A stretch of 9,771 nucleotides of DNA from Leucothrix mucor (GTDB lineage Bacteria; Pseudomonadota; Gammaproteobacteria; Thiotrichales; Thiotrichaceae): contig DRMS01000005.1 in assembly GCA_011322515.1 (NCBI GenBank), positions 1-9,771 of the forward strand, written 5' to 3'. Below, piece after piece: positions 1 through 6,438 of the stretch (positions within the stretch are counted from its first letter, which is position 1; each line of letters begins with the position of its first letter). A model generated the notes under the pieces. It ran no database searches, was not told where the DNA came from, and was given only the letters and a program-made list of their open reading frames with translations. The translations under genes were made by a program, and so were the position numbers.

Positions 1-218
1 AATTTTTCAATGAGTATAGTAATTTGTAATTACGATCGTTATAAGCCCGTACAGAGGTATCACTAGATTTTTAATAATGAACGGATACTATGTATTTCTA
101 CTTTTACCATCATTCATGCCCATATTTATCTAAACTAATCGTATTTAATTCCTTTAGAAAAATACATTAACAGATAGTTAAATGAATAGCTTAATAAAAC
201 ACAAATAAAAACGAATTT
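1..218. other. AT-rich leader region without a supported gene
   Basis: This is non-coding sequence ahead of the transglutaminase-like gene. Frame +1 is open from base 1 to a TAG at 64-66. It could be the last 21 codons of a gene entering from the left, but it is too short and featureless to call. An 8-bp palindrome, ACGATCGT, lies near base 33. The rest is AT-rich with stops in all frames. Confidence 0.5.
167..195 (+). promoter_or_regulatory. candidate sigma70 promoter for the transglutaminase-like gene
   Basis: TTAACA at 167-172 matches the -35 consensus at 5 of 6 positions. It is followed by a 17-nt spacer and CTTAAT at 190-195, which matches the -10 at 4 of 6. The implied transcript start is near 202, giving a very short leader before the ATG at 219. 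The region is AT-rich, so chance matches are likely and confidence is low. Confidence 0.3.
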
Positions 219-818
219 ATGAATAAATACCTACAATCCACTCAACTTATTGACTGGAAAACACCCAATATCAATATAAAAGCACAGCAATTAACAAAAG
301 GCTTAAATTCACCGCTAGAGATAGCCAAAGCCTGTTTCATTTATGTACGCGATGAAATTAAACATAGTAATGACTATCAGCTAAACCCCATAACTTGCAA
401 GGCTTCGGATGTATTAGAATACAAAACAGGCTACTGCTACGCTAAAAGTCACTTATTAGCGGCCTTATTGCGTGCTAATAATATCCCTGCTGGTTTATGT
501 TATCAGCGCCTGACGGTTACTGATAAACCTCCTTTCTGTTTACACGGGCTTAATGCCGTTTATTTAGAAGATTTTGGCTGGTATCGCATTGATGCTAGGG
601 GAAATAAAGCAGGTATTAGCGCCCAATTTACCCCACCACAGGAGCAATTAGCATATCCGATCATGACTAAAGGTGAGGCTGACTTGCCCGAAGTATGGGC
701 AGAGCCTTTGCCGATGGTTATTGAAGTACTGGAATCATTTAATACTTATCGGCAAGTGGCTGAAAATTTGCCTGATATTGAGCTATATTCTAGAAGTATT
801 TCTAAGCTAGACTCCTAG
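219..818 (+). CDS. transglutaminase-like superfamily protein
   Basis: The 199-residue protein has no signal peptide or membrane segment, so it is predicted cytoplasmic. It shows the Cys-His-Asp order of the transglutaminase/protease-like fold: Cys73 in a YCYAKSHLL context at the start of a helix, His109 in LHGLNAVYL, and Asp125 in WYRIDARGNK. Residues 30-50 (SPLEIAKACFIYVRDEIKH) are the helix usually seen ahead of the catalytic Cys. Members of this superfamily are cysteine proteases, amidases or non-catalytic relatives. The substrate cannot be told from sequence. The protein consists of little more than this domain, with a roughly 50-residue C-terminal tail. The ATG at 219 has no clear Shine-Dalgarno, but no better in-frame start exists because a stop lies just upstream. 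It is a monocistronic + strand gene converging on the redox operon. Confidence 0.85.
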   Translation: MNKYLQSTQLIDWKTPNINIKAQQLTKGLNSPLEIAKACFIYVRDEIKHSNDYQLNPITCKASDVLEYKTGYCYAKSHLLAALLRANNIPAGLCYQRLTVTDKPPFCLHGLNAVYLEDFGWYRIDARGNKAGISAQFTPPQEQLAYPIMTKGEADLPEVWAEPLPMVIEVLESFNTYRQVAENLPDIELYSRSISKLDS

Positions 819-840
819 ATGGATTATTTTTGGCATTCTT

Positions 841-856
841 CATAACCGATGTTATG
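841..856. terminator. weak hairpin between convergent genes
   Basis: CATAAC and GTTATG form a perfect 6-bp stem around a CGAT tetraloop. The hairpin lies in the short gap between the stops of the convergent genes at 818 and 860. No T-run follows it on either strand, so it may be a weak bidirectional terminator or mRNA 3'-end stabiliser rather than a classical rho-independent terminator. Confidence 0.25.
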
Positions 857-859
857 CAG

Positions 860-1471
860 TTACATCCCACTACTAAAACGATCAGTCTCAGCCACGCCGC
901 TTTCACGCACTTGCTTTAGCGCGAGGGCGTATTGATGCAGTATCCCCAGTGTCCAGTCGATACGTTCACGAAAATAACGATCTGCGGATTGATCGTTGTC
1001 TTCTGCCTTTTCATTTAATACCGATTCAACATTGCGAATAATTAAATGCTCTGGAATATAGCAAATACGATTATTTTTATAGCTACTCATACGCAGTTCT
1101 GCAATCAGATAAGAGCCTCCATCGACAGATGATACGCTAACGATTAAAGCGGGTTTGTGTGAAAACTCCTGCTTCCACATTAAGAAGAAGTTTTTTAATC
1201 CTGCGGGAACTTGCCCGTGGTATTCAGGGGCAATAATAACAAAGGCATCACTTGAGCTTATCTCTTTGGAGATTGGCTCTAGGCGATCCTTCCATTCTTG
1301 ATCACCTTGCCAAATACTTTCATCCCAGAGTGGTAGCGGATTACCTGCTAAATTATACAGATAGGTTTCGCTTGCCTGTTGATTGCTTAACAGTCTTTTT
1401 TCTATATGCTTTGCTACTTTGAAACTTTGTGAATGATGACGAGGGCTGCCGCTAATAATGGCTATTTTCAT
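860..1471 (-). CDS. NADPH-dependent FMN reductase family protein
   Basis: The 203-residue flavodoxin-fold protein begins MKIAIISGSPRHHSQS, the FMN phosphate-binding loop of the NADPH-dependent FMN reductase family. A second family signature, APEYHGQVPAGLKNFFLMW, lies at about residues 85-103. Relatives reduce FMN, quinones, azo dyes or chromate using NAD(P)H; the substrate here is unknown. The reading frame extends upstream to a TTG at 1498, but the ATG at 1471 starts exactly at the conserved beta-strand and has AAGGA 11 nt ahead. That SD overlaps the SelO stop codon, so the two genes are probably translationally coupled. It is the last of four genes in the minus-strand operon and may supply reduced flavin or reducing power to the redox-repair functions upstream. 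Confidence 0.88.
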   Translation of the reverse strand: MKIAIISGSPRHHSQSFKVAKHIEKRLLSNQQASETYLYNLAGNPLPLWDESIWQGDQEWKDRLEPISKEISSSDAFVIIAPEYHGQVPAGLKNFFLMWKQEFSHKPALIVSVSSVDGGSYLIAELRMSSYKNNRICYIPEHLIIRNVESVLNEKAEDNDQSADRYFRERIDWTLGILHQYALALKQVRESGVAETDRFSSGM

Positions 1472-1485
1472 TGAGTGTTTGATCC

Positions 1486-2955
1486 TTATGTTCCGCAAAA
1501 TGTTTGCTGTACAACTTCTTCAGGTTTGGGTGGTAATTGATACTGTTCTTTATCTGCTTGTAGACTATAGGGTGTTTGTAATACTTGGTGCAATGCATCA
1601 AAAACACTAAAATCGTGATGATCTTCGGCAGCGCGTATGGCGGCTTCTACTTGATGATTACGTGGAATATAAACGGGGTTTACGCTACGCATGATCGCTT
1701 TTCTTTTATTCTCAGTACACTTTTCTAACGCGCATCGTTGTTGCCATTTTTCTAGCCAATCTATTAGCTTTTCTGTTTGCGTAAAAAGTGCTTTTAGCTC
1801 TGTTTGCTTGTCGTGCTGGGATAGAGTAAAAAATACCAAGGTGAAATCAGCTTGATCTTCATCCATTAAATCAAGCAACTCTTGTGCTAGTTCTGTGTCT
1901 TGTGGATGGGATTCTAATAGCCCTAATTTACGGCGCATTCCTGCTAACCAATATTTTTTGTACAAATCTGCATAGTCATTTAAGATTTTTTCTGCAATTT
2001 TAACCGTAGCTTTTGTATCGTTATCGGCATCATCACTGAATAATGGCAATAACGCTTCTGCAAGGCGGGTTAAATTCCACTGTCCTATTTGCGGCTGATT
2101 ATGGTAAGCATAGCGTGCCTGTCGATCAATTGAGCTAAAGACTTGCTGATAATGAAAGCTATCCATAAAGGCACAAGGACCATAATCAATGGTTTCACCC
2201 ACTATTGACATATTGTCGGTATTCATTACGCCGTGAATAAAGCCAATATTCATCCAACTAGCAATTAATTGTGCTTGGCGATCAACAATAGCACAAAATA
2301 AGGCGATATAAGGATTCGCTTCCTGCTTCGCACTGGGGTAATGATATTCGATTTCATAGTCGGCTAATTGTTTAATGCTCGCTAAGTCATTACGGGCTGA
2401 AAAATATTCAAACGTCCCAACCCTCACAAAGCCCTTCGCTACCCGCGTTAAGATACCACCTGCCACTAGTTGATCACGTGCAACCTCTTCACCTGTGGTG
2501 ACTATTGCTAATGCACGCGTGGTTGCAATGCCAAGTTGGTGCATTGCTTCGCTCAACAAATATTCGCGCAAAACAGGGCCTAATGCAGAGCGACCATCAC
2601 CCCCACGAGAAAAAGGTGTCCGACCTGAGCCTTTTAATTGAATAAAATAACGTGTTTTATCGGTAGCTATTACTTCACCCAAAAGAAGGGCGCGACCATC
2701 ACCTAGCTGGTGTGATAAATAACCAAATTGATGCCCTGCGTAAGCCATCGCTATCGGCTGAGAGCCTTGCAATATAGTATTACCTGCTAAGACATTAGGT
2801 TGCTTATCTAATCCTAAATCATCCATCCCTAAATAATTTGCAAGCGACTGATTAAATTTAATTAAAGTCGGACTAGTAACGGGGATGGGATTGCATTCAC
2901 GATAGAATACTTTTGGCAATCTGGCATAGCTATTATCAAAAACGGAGTTAGTCAT
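1486..2955 (-). CDS. selO: SelO/YdiU-family protein adenylyltransferase
   Basis: This is a 489-residue pseudokinase-fold enzyme of the SelO family (formerly UPF0061/YdiU), which transfers AMP from ATP to Ser/Thr/Tyr of protein substrates and is linked to oxidative stress. The key residues of the characterised Pseudomonas enzyme are all found at a constant offset of minus five: Lys108 (QLKGSG), Glu131, Arg171, Arg178, Asp247-Asn248 (MNTDNMS) and Asp257 (IDYGP). The protein ends in TFCGT. Cys487 takes the place of the selenocysteine of animal SelO, and Cys261 (GPCAFMD) is a possible disulfide partner by analogy with E. coli. The frame is open to a GTG at 2985, but the ATG at 2955 is preferred because family homology begins there. 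It overlaps the msrA end by 8 nt, so translation is likely coupled. It is the third gene of the operon. Confidence 0.95.
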   Translation of the reverse strand: MTNSVFDNSYARLPKVFYRECNPIPVTSPTLIKFNQSLANYLGMDDLGLDKQPNVLAGNTILQGSQPIAMAYAGHQFGYLSHQLGDGRALLLGEVIATDKTRYFIQLKGSGRTPFSRGGDGRSALGPVLREYLLSEAMHQLGIATTRALAIVTTGEEVARDQLVAGGILTRVAKGFVRVGTFEYFSARNDLASIKQLADYEIEYHYPSAKQEANPYIALFCAIVDRQAQLIASWMNIGFIHGVMNTDNMSIVGETIDYGPCAFMDSFHYQQVFSSIDRQARYAYHNQPQIGQWNLTRLAEALLPLFSDDADNDTKATVKIAEKILNDYADLYKKYWLAGMRRKLGLLESHPQDTELAQELLDLMDEDQADFTLVFFTLSQHDKQTELKALFTQTEKLIDWLEKWQQRCALEKCTENKRKAIMRSVNPVYIPRNHQVEAAIRAAEDHHDFSVFDALHQVLQTPYSLQADKEQYQLPPKPEEVVQQTFCGT

Positions 2956-3586
2956 TATTTGTGTACTCTGCCCCTGTAATTCCACCTAAACCACAATAGC
3001 CTGCGGGATTTTTTGCTAGATATTGTTGATGAAAGTCTTCGGCATAATAAAACGGTTGTGCCATTAAAATTTCAGTGGTGATTGCACCATACCCCTTTTC
3101 GGTTAAGATTTTTTGATACACTATTTTTGATGCCTGCGCCTGTTGGTATTGCGCTTTAGCGGTGCAATAAATGCCTGAGCGATATTGTGTACCTTTATCA
3201 TTACCCTGCCGCATTCCTTGGGTGGGATTATGCCCTTCCCAGAAATTTTTTAATAATAATTCAAGACTAATTTTCTGTGCATCATAGGCAATCAGCACTA
3301 CCTCATTATGCGCGGTTTGCCCTGAACAAACTTCTTGATAAGTAGGATTCGGTGTATGCCCTGCACTATAGCCAACCGCCGTTGAGTATACCCCATCAAG
3401 TTGCCAATAACTTTTTTCTGCACCCCAAAAGCAGCCCATGCCTACGATCAACACCTCAATTCCCTTAGGAAAAGGTGCTTGGATAGGATGCTGGTTAATA
3501 AAATGCTGATTAGTGACAGGCATTGCAGACTCTCGACCTGATAATGCTTGTTCCTTACTGGGTAAACTATTTGATTTGGCAAACAT
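2948..3586 (-). CDS. msrA: peptide-methionine (S)-S-oxide reductase MsrA
   Basis: The protein is a 212-residue MsrA that reduces the S-epimer of methionine sulfoxide in proteins. The catalytic motif GCFWG contains Cys52. The conserved GYSAGHTPNPTYQEVCSG, QGNDKGTQYRSGIY, FYYAEDFHQQYL and NPAGYCGLGG blocks follow, with Cys198 as the resolving cysteine. Length and N-terminal extension match the E. coli enzyme. The second C-terminal recycling cysteine of the E. coli enzyme is absent: the tail GGITGAEYTNND has none. Reduction therefore probably goes through a single Cys52-Cys198 disulfide to thioredoxin. The frame opens at a TTG (3616), but the ATG at 3586 reproduces the family N-terminus and leaves a 4-nt gap after the rhodanese stop. 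It is the second gene of the operon. Confidence 0.97.
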   Translation of the reverse strand: MFAKSNSLPSKEQALSGRESAMPVTNQHFINQHPIQAPFPKGIEVLIVGMGCFWGAEKSYWQLDGVYSTAVGYSAGHTPNPTYQEVCSGQTAHNEVVLIAYDAQKISLELLLKNFWEGHNPTQGMRQGNDKGTQYRSGIYCTAKAQYQQAQASKIVYQKILTEKGYGAITTEILMAQPFYYAEDFHQQYLAKNPAGYCGLGGITGAEYTNND

Positions 3587-3590
3587 TGTT

Positions 3591-3959
3591 TTAATAGCGC
3601 TCCATTGTCGGTTCAATTTCTATGGCCCACGCATCAATACCTCCTGCTAGATTAATGGTATTCATCAACCCTTGCTGCTGTAAAAACTCGACCACCATAC
3701 GGCTACGCGTTCCATAATGGCAAAAAACAATAATCTGTTTATCTTGTGGTAGGGTTGCCCAGCTCGATGGAATTTGATGCATGCGAATATGTACTGTGTC
3801 AGGAAAAGTACAAATCATTGTCTCTTCTGTTTCGCGTATATCCAACAGCAGATAGTCTTGATGACTATTGCGTAGCTTGAGTAAATCTGAAACTGTGAGT
3901 TCTGTGGAGCTAGGGTTCATGTTAATGTTTAGATAGCAGTGACTAAAAAATGCTACCAT
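3591..3959 (-). CDS. single-domain rhodanese-like sulfurtransferase
   Basis: This 122-residue protein carries one rhodanese domain. Family features are LLLDIRETEE at about residues 37-46, the active-site loop FCHYGTRS with catalytic Cys80, and the C-terminal NLAGGIDAW at about 103-111. Such proteins carry persulfide sulfur from thiosulfate or other donors to cellular acceptors. The six-residue loop with Gly and Arg is that of small thiosulfate sulfurtransferases rather than Cdc25-like phosphatases. The start is uncertain. The ATG at 3959 gives a 13-residue non-family extension, while the ATG at 3920 (MNPSSTELTV) fits the domain better; neither has a strong Shine-Dalgarno. It is the first gene of the redox operon and cytoplasmic. 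The predicted promoter with an inverted repeat lies directly upstream. Confidence 0.9.
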   Translation of the reverse strand: MVAFFSHCYLNINMNPSSTELTVSDLLKLRNSHQDYLLLDIRETEETMICTFPDTVHIRMHQIPSSWATLPQDKQIIVFCHYGTRSRMVVEFLQQQGLMNTINLAGGIDAWAIEIEPTMERY

Positions 3960-3975
3960 AACAGAAACTCTGCTT

Positions 3976-4010
3976 AGTCCCTTATATCAATATTAAATAT
4001 AGGGACTCAA
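3976..4010 (-). promoter_or_regulatory. candidate promoter and inverted repeat ahead of the redox operon
   Basis: An inverted repeat AGTCCCT (3976-3982) / AGGGACT (4001-4007) has 18 nt between its arms, extended inward by ATAT on each side. On the minus strand TTGAGT (4010-4005) and GATATA (3988-3983) lie 16 nt apart, so the repeat arms overlap the two putative promoter boxes. That arrangement suits a repressor or activator site controlling the rhodanese-msrA-selO-FMN reductase operon. Alternatively it is a leader hairpin. No T-run follows, so it is not a terminator. Confidence 0.3.
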
Positions 4011-4041
4011 CAAGCAACTGAAGCGGCTGGGTTTGAATAAT

Positions 4042-4051
4042 GGGGGGGGGG
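4042..4051. repeat. G10 homopolymer tract
   Basis: Ten consecutive G residues sit in otherwise AT-rich intergenic DNA, about 32 bp upstream of the candidate -35 box of the redox operon and beyond the terminator of the Gly/Asn-rich gene. Such tracts can slip during replication. It could modulate promoter spacing, or its length could be a sequencing or assembly artefact. Confidence 0.9.
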
Positions 4052-4064
4052 ATATATTTTGTAC

Positions 4065-4097
4065 AAACAAAAAAAGCCCACCATAAGGTGAGCTTTT
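4065..4097 (-). terminator. rho-independent terminator of the Gly/Asn-rich gene
   Basis: On the minus strand AAAAGCTCACC-TTAT-GGTGGGCTTTT forms an 11-bp stem with one A.C mismatch and a 4-nt loop (4097-4072). It is followed by a T-rich run (TTTTTTTGTTTG). It lies 70 nt past the stop codon at 4167 and is a good intrinsic terminator for that gene, separating it from the redox operon on the same strand. Confidence 0.85.
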
Positions 4098-4123
4098 AAA
4101 TAGTACTTTATCTTCTTTTAATG

Positions 4124-4154
4124 TAAGGAAGTTCCAAACTTGAAACTTCCAAAA
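4124..4154. repeat. hairpin resembling fused MITE ends
   Basis: TAAGGAAGTTCCAA (4124-4137) is identical over 14 nt to the terminal repeat of the MITE at 7623-7807. After two bases, TTGAAACTTCCAAAA (4140-4154) matches the opposite MITE end (TTGGAACTTCCTTAA) at 12 of 15 positions. Together they make a hairpin in the 3' untranslated region of the Gly/Asn-rich gene, between its stop and its terminator. It may be a collapsed MITE copy or a solo end. Alternatively, it is an independent mRNA 3' hairpin. Confidence 0.45.
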
Positions 4155-4166
4155 CGGAAAAACTGA

Positions 4167-4748
4167 TTACTTAGGAGCAGGAGCTACTACTGGAGCTTGT
4201 ACAGCAGGAGCTGCTACTTGACCTGCCTGTGCTGCCTCTTGAGCTTCAATACGCTTAAGCATCATCATCGCTTGCTGAATCTGCATTTGTAAAGCGGCCT
4301 TCATTTGAGAAAGTGACGCTACCCCACTTGGTGCTGAACCATAACTGTTATTATTAAAACCACCATTGCCATTGGTAGAATTAGAACCAACTGCATTACC
4401 TGAGCCGTTACCAGCCGCATTCCCGTTACCAGCACCGCTACCTTGACCTTCACCAGCTACATTCGTATCACCTGACATTTGACCTTTGGAATCCACGTTA
4501 GTGCGACCTTTACCTTTGAGCTTTATTGAGAAGTCAACTTCGCCACCAGCATCACCTTTACCTGTTCCCCATCCATTACCTTTGCCAGTAGCATTACTTT
4601 TAGATGCAACACTACCTTGTGCATTGCCTGCGCCGTTTCCAGCCCCATTGCCAGAACCATTTCCGTTATTGAATCCGTCAAACCAATCAGCAGAAGCTGT
4701 TCCAGAAAGTGCGATTATAGCTGCGAATGTAATTGTTTGTAATTTCAT
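4167..4748 (-). CDS. exported Gly/Asn-rich low-complexity protein, possibly sulfur-globule-like
   Basis: The gene encodes 193 residues. Residues 1-20 are a signal peptide (MKLQTITFAAIIALSGTASA) with cleavage before DWF. Residues 25-65 and 100-137 are Gly/Asn/Ala/Ser repeats of the GNGSGNGAGN type. They flank a more ordered segment (about 68-98, VDFSIKLKGKGRTNVDSKG) that looks like beta strands. Residues 143-175 form a Met/Gln/Ala-rich helix, and the tail is Ala/Pro/Val-rich, ending APAPK. The mature protein has no Cys. Small secreted Gly/Asn-rich proteins starting ADWF resemble sulfur-globule envelope proteins of sulfur bacteria, but the usual Tyr richness is missing, so this is an inference only; a cell-surface matrix protein is the alternative. 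The ATG at 4748 is preceded by AGGTGA at ideal spacing, which rules out the GTG three codons upstream. The gene is monocistronic, with its own terminator. Confidence 0.85.
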   Translation of the reverse strand: MKLQTITFAAIIALSGTASADWFDGFNNGNGSGNGAGNGAGNAQGSVASKSNATGKGNGWGTGKGDAGGEVDFSIKLKGKGRTNVDSKGQMSGDTNVAGEGQGSGAGNGNAAGNGSGNAVGSNSTNGNGGFNNNSYGSAPSGVASLSQMKAALQMQIQQAMMMLKRIEAQEAAQAGQVAAPAVQAPVVAPAPK

Positions 4749-4774
4749 GATTGTCACCTAGCTAAATATTAAAC

Positions 4775-4800
4775 AATCAGAATATAGTTATATTCTGATT
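4775..4800. promoter_or_regulatory. 26-bp perfect palindrome ahead of the Gly/Asn-rich gene
   Basis: AATCAGAATATA and its exact complement TATATTCTGATT are separated by only GT. The palindrome is centred about 40 bp upstream of the ATG at 4748. As DNA it has the symmetry of a dimeric repressor site. As RNA it would form an 11-bp 5' hairpin with a 4-nt loop, suited to stabilising an abundant message. A TATAAC -10-like box lies inside it on the minus strand, but no convincing -35 box accompanies it. Confidence 0.6.
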
Positions 4801-5333
4801 TAAGTTAGTAAAAAAAGAGTAATTACCTGATGCATGACCTAGCTATTGCTCATGCTTGCAGATTAGTTCAATGCCATTCTTAAAATAAACAGCTTGGTGC
4901 GTCAAACCTTTCTAAGTAGTAATTAAGCATATTCTAATATTACCATGTTTAAAATATTCTGCAAGCTAGAATTTATAATTAATTAACGATCTTAATTGGT
5001 GTGAAAATTATCACCATGCCGCTATAAAATATATTGATGAATATATACTGTCATATCAATCTAAGTTAATAAATATATAGGTTAATCATACTCGTATAGT
5101 TGCATGTATATTCCCCTATTTGGCCTTGCACCCTACATTCCGCACTTTTATGCGTTCTTGTACAGATGATAGGATTGTGGAAATTATGCGGGAGCAAGGT
5201 TACAAGACTCAATAGATATTATACCGATTTTAAAACAGATGTATTTACAATGACTTACATGCCTCTTAAAAATATGTAAACCTTGTCAGAAAAGGCTTCA
5301 AAAAATATCGATATGGTAAATCAGTCTAAGTGT
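4801..5333. other. intergenic region without a supported gene
   Basis: This long AT-rich stretch separates two minus-strand units. It should hold the promoter of the Gly/Asn-rich gene near its left end, though no consensus pair stands out. It contains the imperfect inverted repeat noted separately (5124-5199). Short frames such as 5150-5215 (+), which encodes MRSCTDDRIVEIMREQGYKTQ, are too short to support. The 3' end of the desaturase/App1 operon shows no strong terminator here: only ATATCGATAT followed by Ts on the minus strand near 5310. Confidence 0.5.
5124..5199. repeat. imperfect long inverted repeat
   Basis: CCTTGCACCC at 5124-5133 is mirrored by GGGAGCAAGG at 5190-5199 (one mismatch). 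Similarity continues inward, CATTCCGCAC at 5136-5145 facing GTGGAAATTATG at 5177-5188, with small gaps. The local base composition is less AT-rich than its surroundings. It may be a small structured RNA, a decayed mobile-element remnant, or chance. Confidence 0.4.
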
Positions 5334-6434
5334 CTAATATGCAAAGCTTAACGTTTTTGGCAAAAGGAAGATGTTCCATTTTTCTTCAGGTATATCCTTA
5401 AAAACTACCTTTAAGCTCTTCTGCGTAGCATTTGAGCCATCTACATTACGAATCCAAATTGCCTGTATATTTTTAGAAAACTGCTGATAAATAGTAGCGT
5501 AAATTTCAGCATCATGTTCACCACTATCGCCAATTAAGATAAACTGATGTTTTGGGTAACGCTTGATAATAGCGCTGATTTTTTCAATTTTATAATTTTT
5601 AGAAGAACCTAAGAACTTTATAAAGCTACTATCTTTAAGGCGAAAGTGACGAAACATTAAAGTGCCCTTGGGATAATGCGACTGCATAAAAGGTTGTAGG
5701 CTGGGATATAACTGCCAAGGTGATGCGGAAACATAGTGAAAATACGCACCATGCTTTTTTAAGCGCTGATAAAGCTCTGGCATCCCCTTAACTACTTGAT
5801 AAGGCGCTATAAATGTATTTTTTAATAATTTTTTCTTATCCAGCACCTCTGATACTTTAATTGTATCATCAATATCAGAAATGACGCTTAAACCATTAGC
5901 GGGGATTAATTGTACCTCACCTTTAAATTGACGCTTATGCTTCGATTTGCTATCAATATTTATCTCGATCCAACTTCTGGCGCGTAATTCTTTTTTAACA
6001 GCGAGATAAATATCCGTATAAGCATGACCATTAAAAGTGGTTTTATTTAAGGCAATATGATCATTAGGATTGATTTTACTAAGACTGATTGATAGCTTTT
6101 TCCAACCTTTATTATCGGTTAAAAACCATTTTATGCGCTGTTTAAAAACAGTAGAATGAGTATCATCATCACTTAATCCTGCAAGCTCCAAGCTTTCTGT
6201 AATCACCTTTCGACTTAGTTTGCTAAGAAGTGAATCTTCCTCCAGCTCATAGACCCAGTGATGCAGAGGAATTCTCCACCCACCATTAGGCGTTACAGAG
6301 GCTGAAACAGGAAAAATAATCACCTCTTCATCATCATCTAATGGTGATGCTGACAACGCATTCATACCAATCAACAAATAAAGAGTAATAAAAACTAGTA
6401 TAATTTTTTTATTCAAACGACACCTGAGGTTCAT
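5334..6434 (-). CDS. exported App1/DUF2183-family HAD-like phosphatase
   Basis: The 366-residue protein has a DUF2183 domain, the family of the catalytic domain of yeast phosphatidate phosphatase App1. HAD-type motifs are in order: DIDDT (Asp187/Asp189), SASPW (Ser236), the Lys-rich 269-282 segment, and GDSGEHD (302-308). Residues 1-30 (RLNKK followed by IILVFITLYLLIGM and ALSA) look like a signal peptide or anchor, so action is probably periplasmic or membrane-associated. Residues 35-175 form a less conserved N-terminal region, plausibly beta-rich. The frame is open to 6599, but that part overlaps the desaturase in another frame. The ATG at 6434 gives the signal peptide and lies 4 nt after the desaturase stop, with no good SD, so translation is probably coupled. 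Phosphatidate as substrate is inferred from the family name only. Confidence 0.85.
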   Translation of the reverse strand: MNLRCRLNKKIILVFITLYLLIGMNALSASPLDDDEEVIIFPVSASVTPNGGWRIPLHHWVYELEEDSLLSKLSRKVITESLELAGLSDDDTHSTVFKQRIKWFLTDNKGWKKLSISLSKINPNDHIALNKTTFNGHAYTDIYLAVKKELRARSWIEINIDSKSKHKRQFKGEVQLIPANGLSVISDIDDTIKVSEVLDKKKLLKNTFIAPYQVVKGMPELYQRLKKHGAYFHYVSASPWQLYPSLQPFMQSHYPKGTLMFRHFRLKDSSFIKFLGSSKNYKIEKISAIIKRYPKHQFILIGDSGEHDAEIYATIYQQFSKNIQAIWIRNVDGSNATQKSLKVVFKDIPEEKWNIFLLPKTLSFAY

Positions 6435-6438
6435 GAAA

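Noticed and set aside
1..66. Possible C-terminal tail of a gene entering from the left
   Set aside because: Twenty-one open codons at the window edge with no recognisable motif are not enough to call a partial gene.
4486..4761. Plus-strand 91-codon open frame
   Set aside because: It is antisense to the Gly/Asn-rich gene. Its Pro/Leu-rich composition is the direct consequence of the Gly/Asn repeats on the other strand.
4756..4845. Direct repeat ACCTAGCTA at 4756-4764 and 4837-4845
   Set aside because: The repeat is only 9 bp. One copy contains the Shine-Dalgarno of the Gly/Asn-rich gene, so coincidence is plausible.
5150..5215. Plus-strand 21-codon frame MRSCTDDRIVEIMREQGYKTQ
   Set aside because: It looks protein-like but is very short, has no Shine-Dalgarno and lies inside an inverted repeat. 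Chance is more likely.
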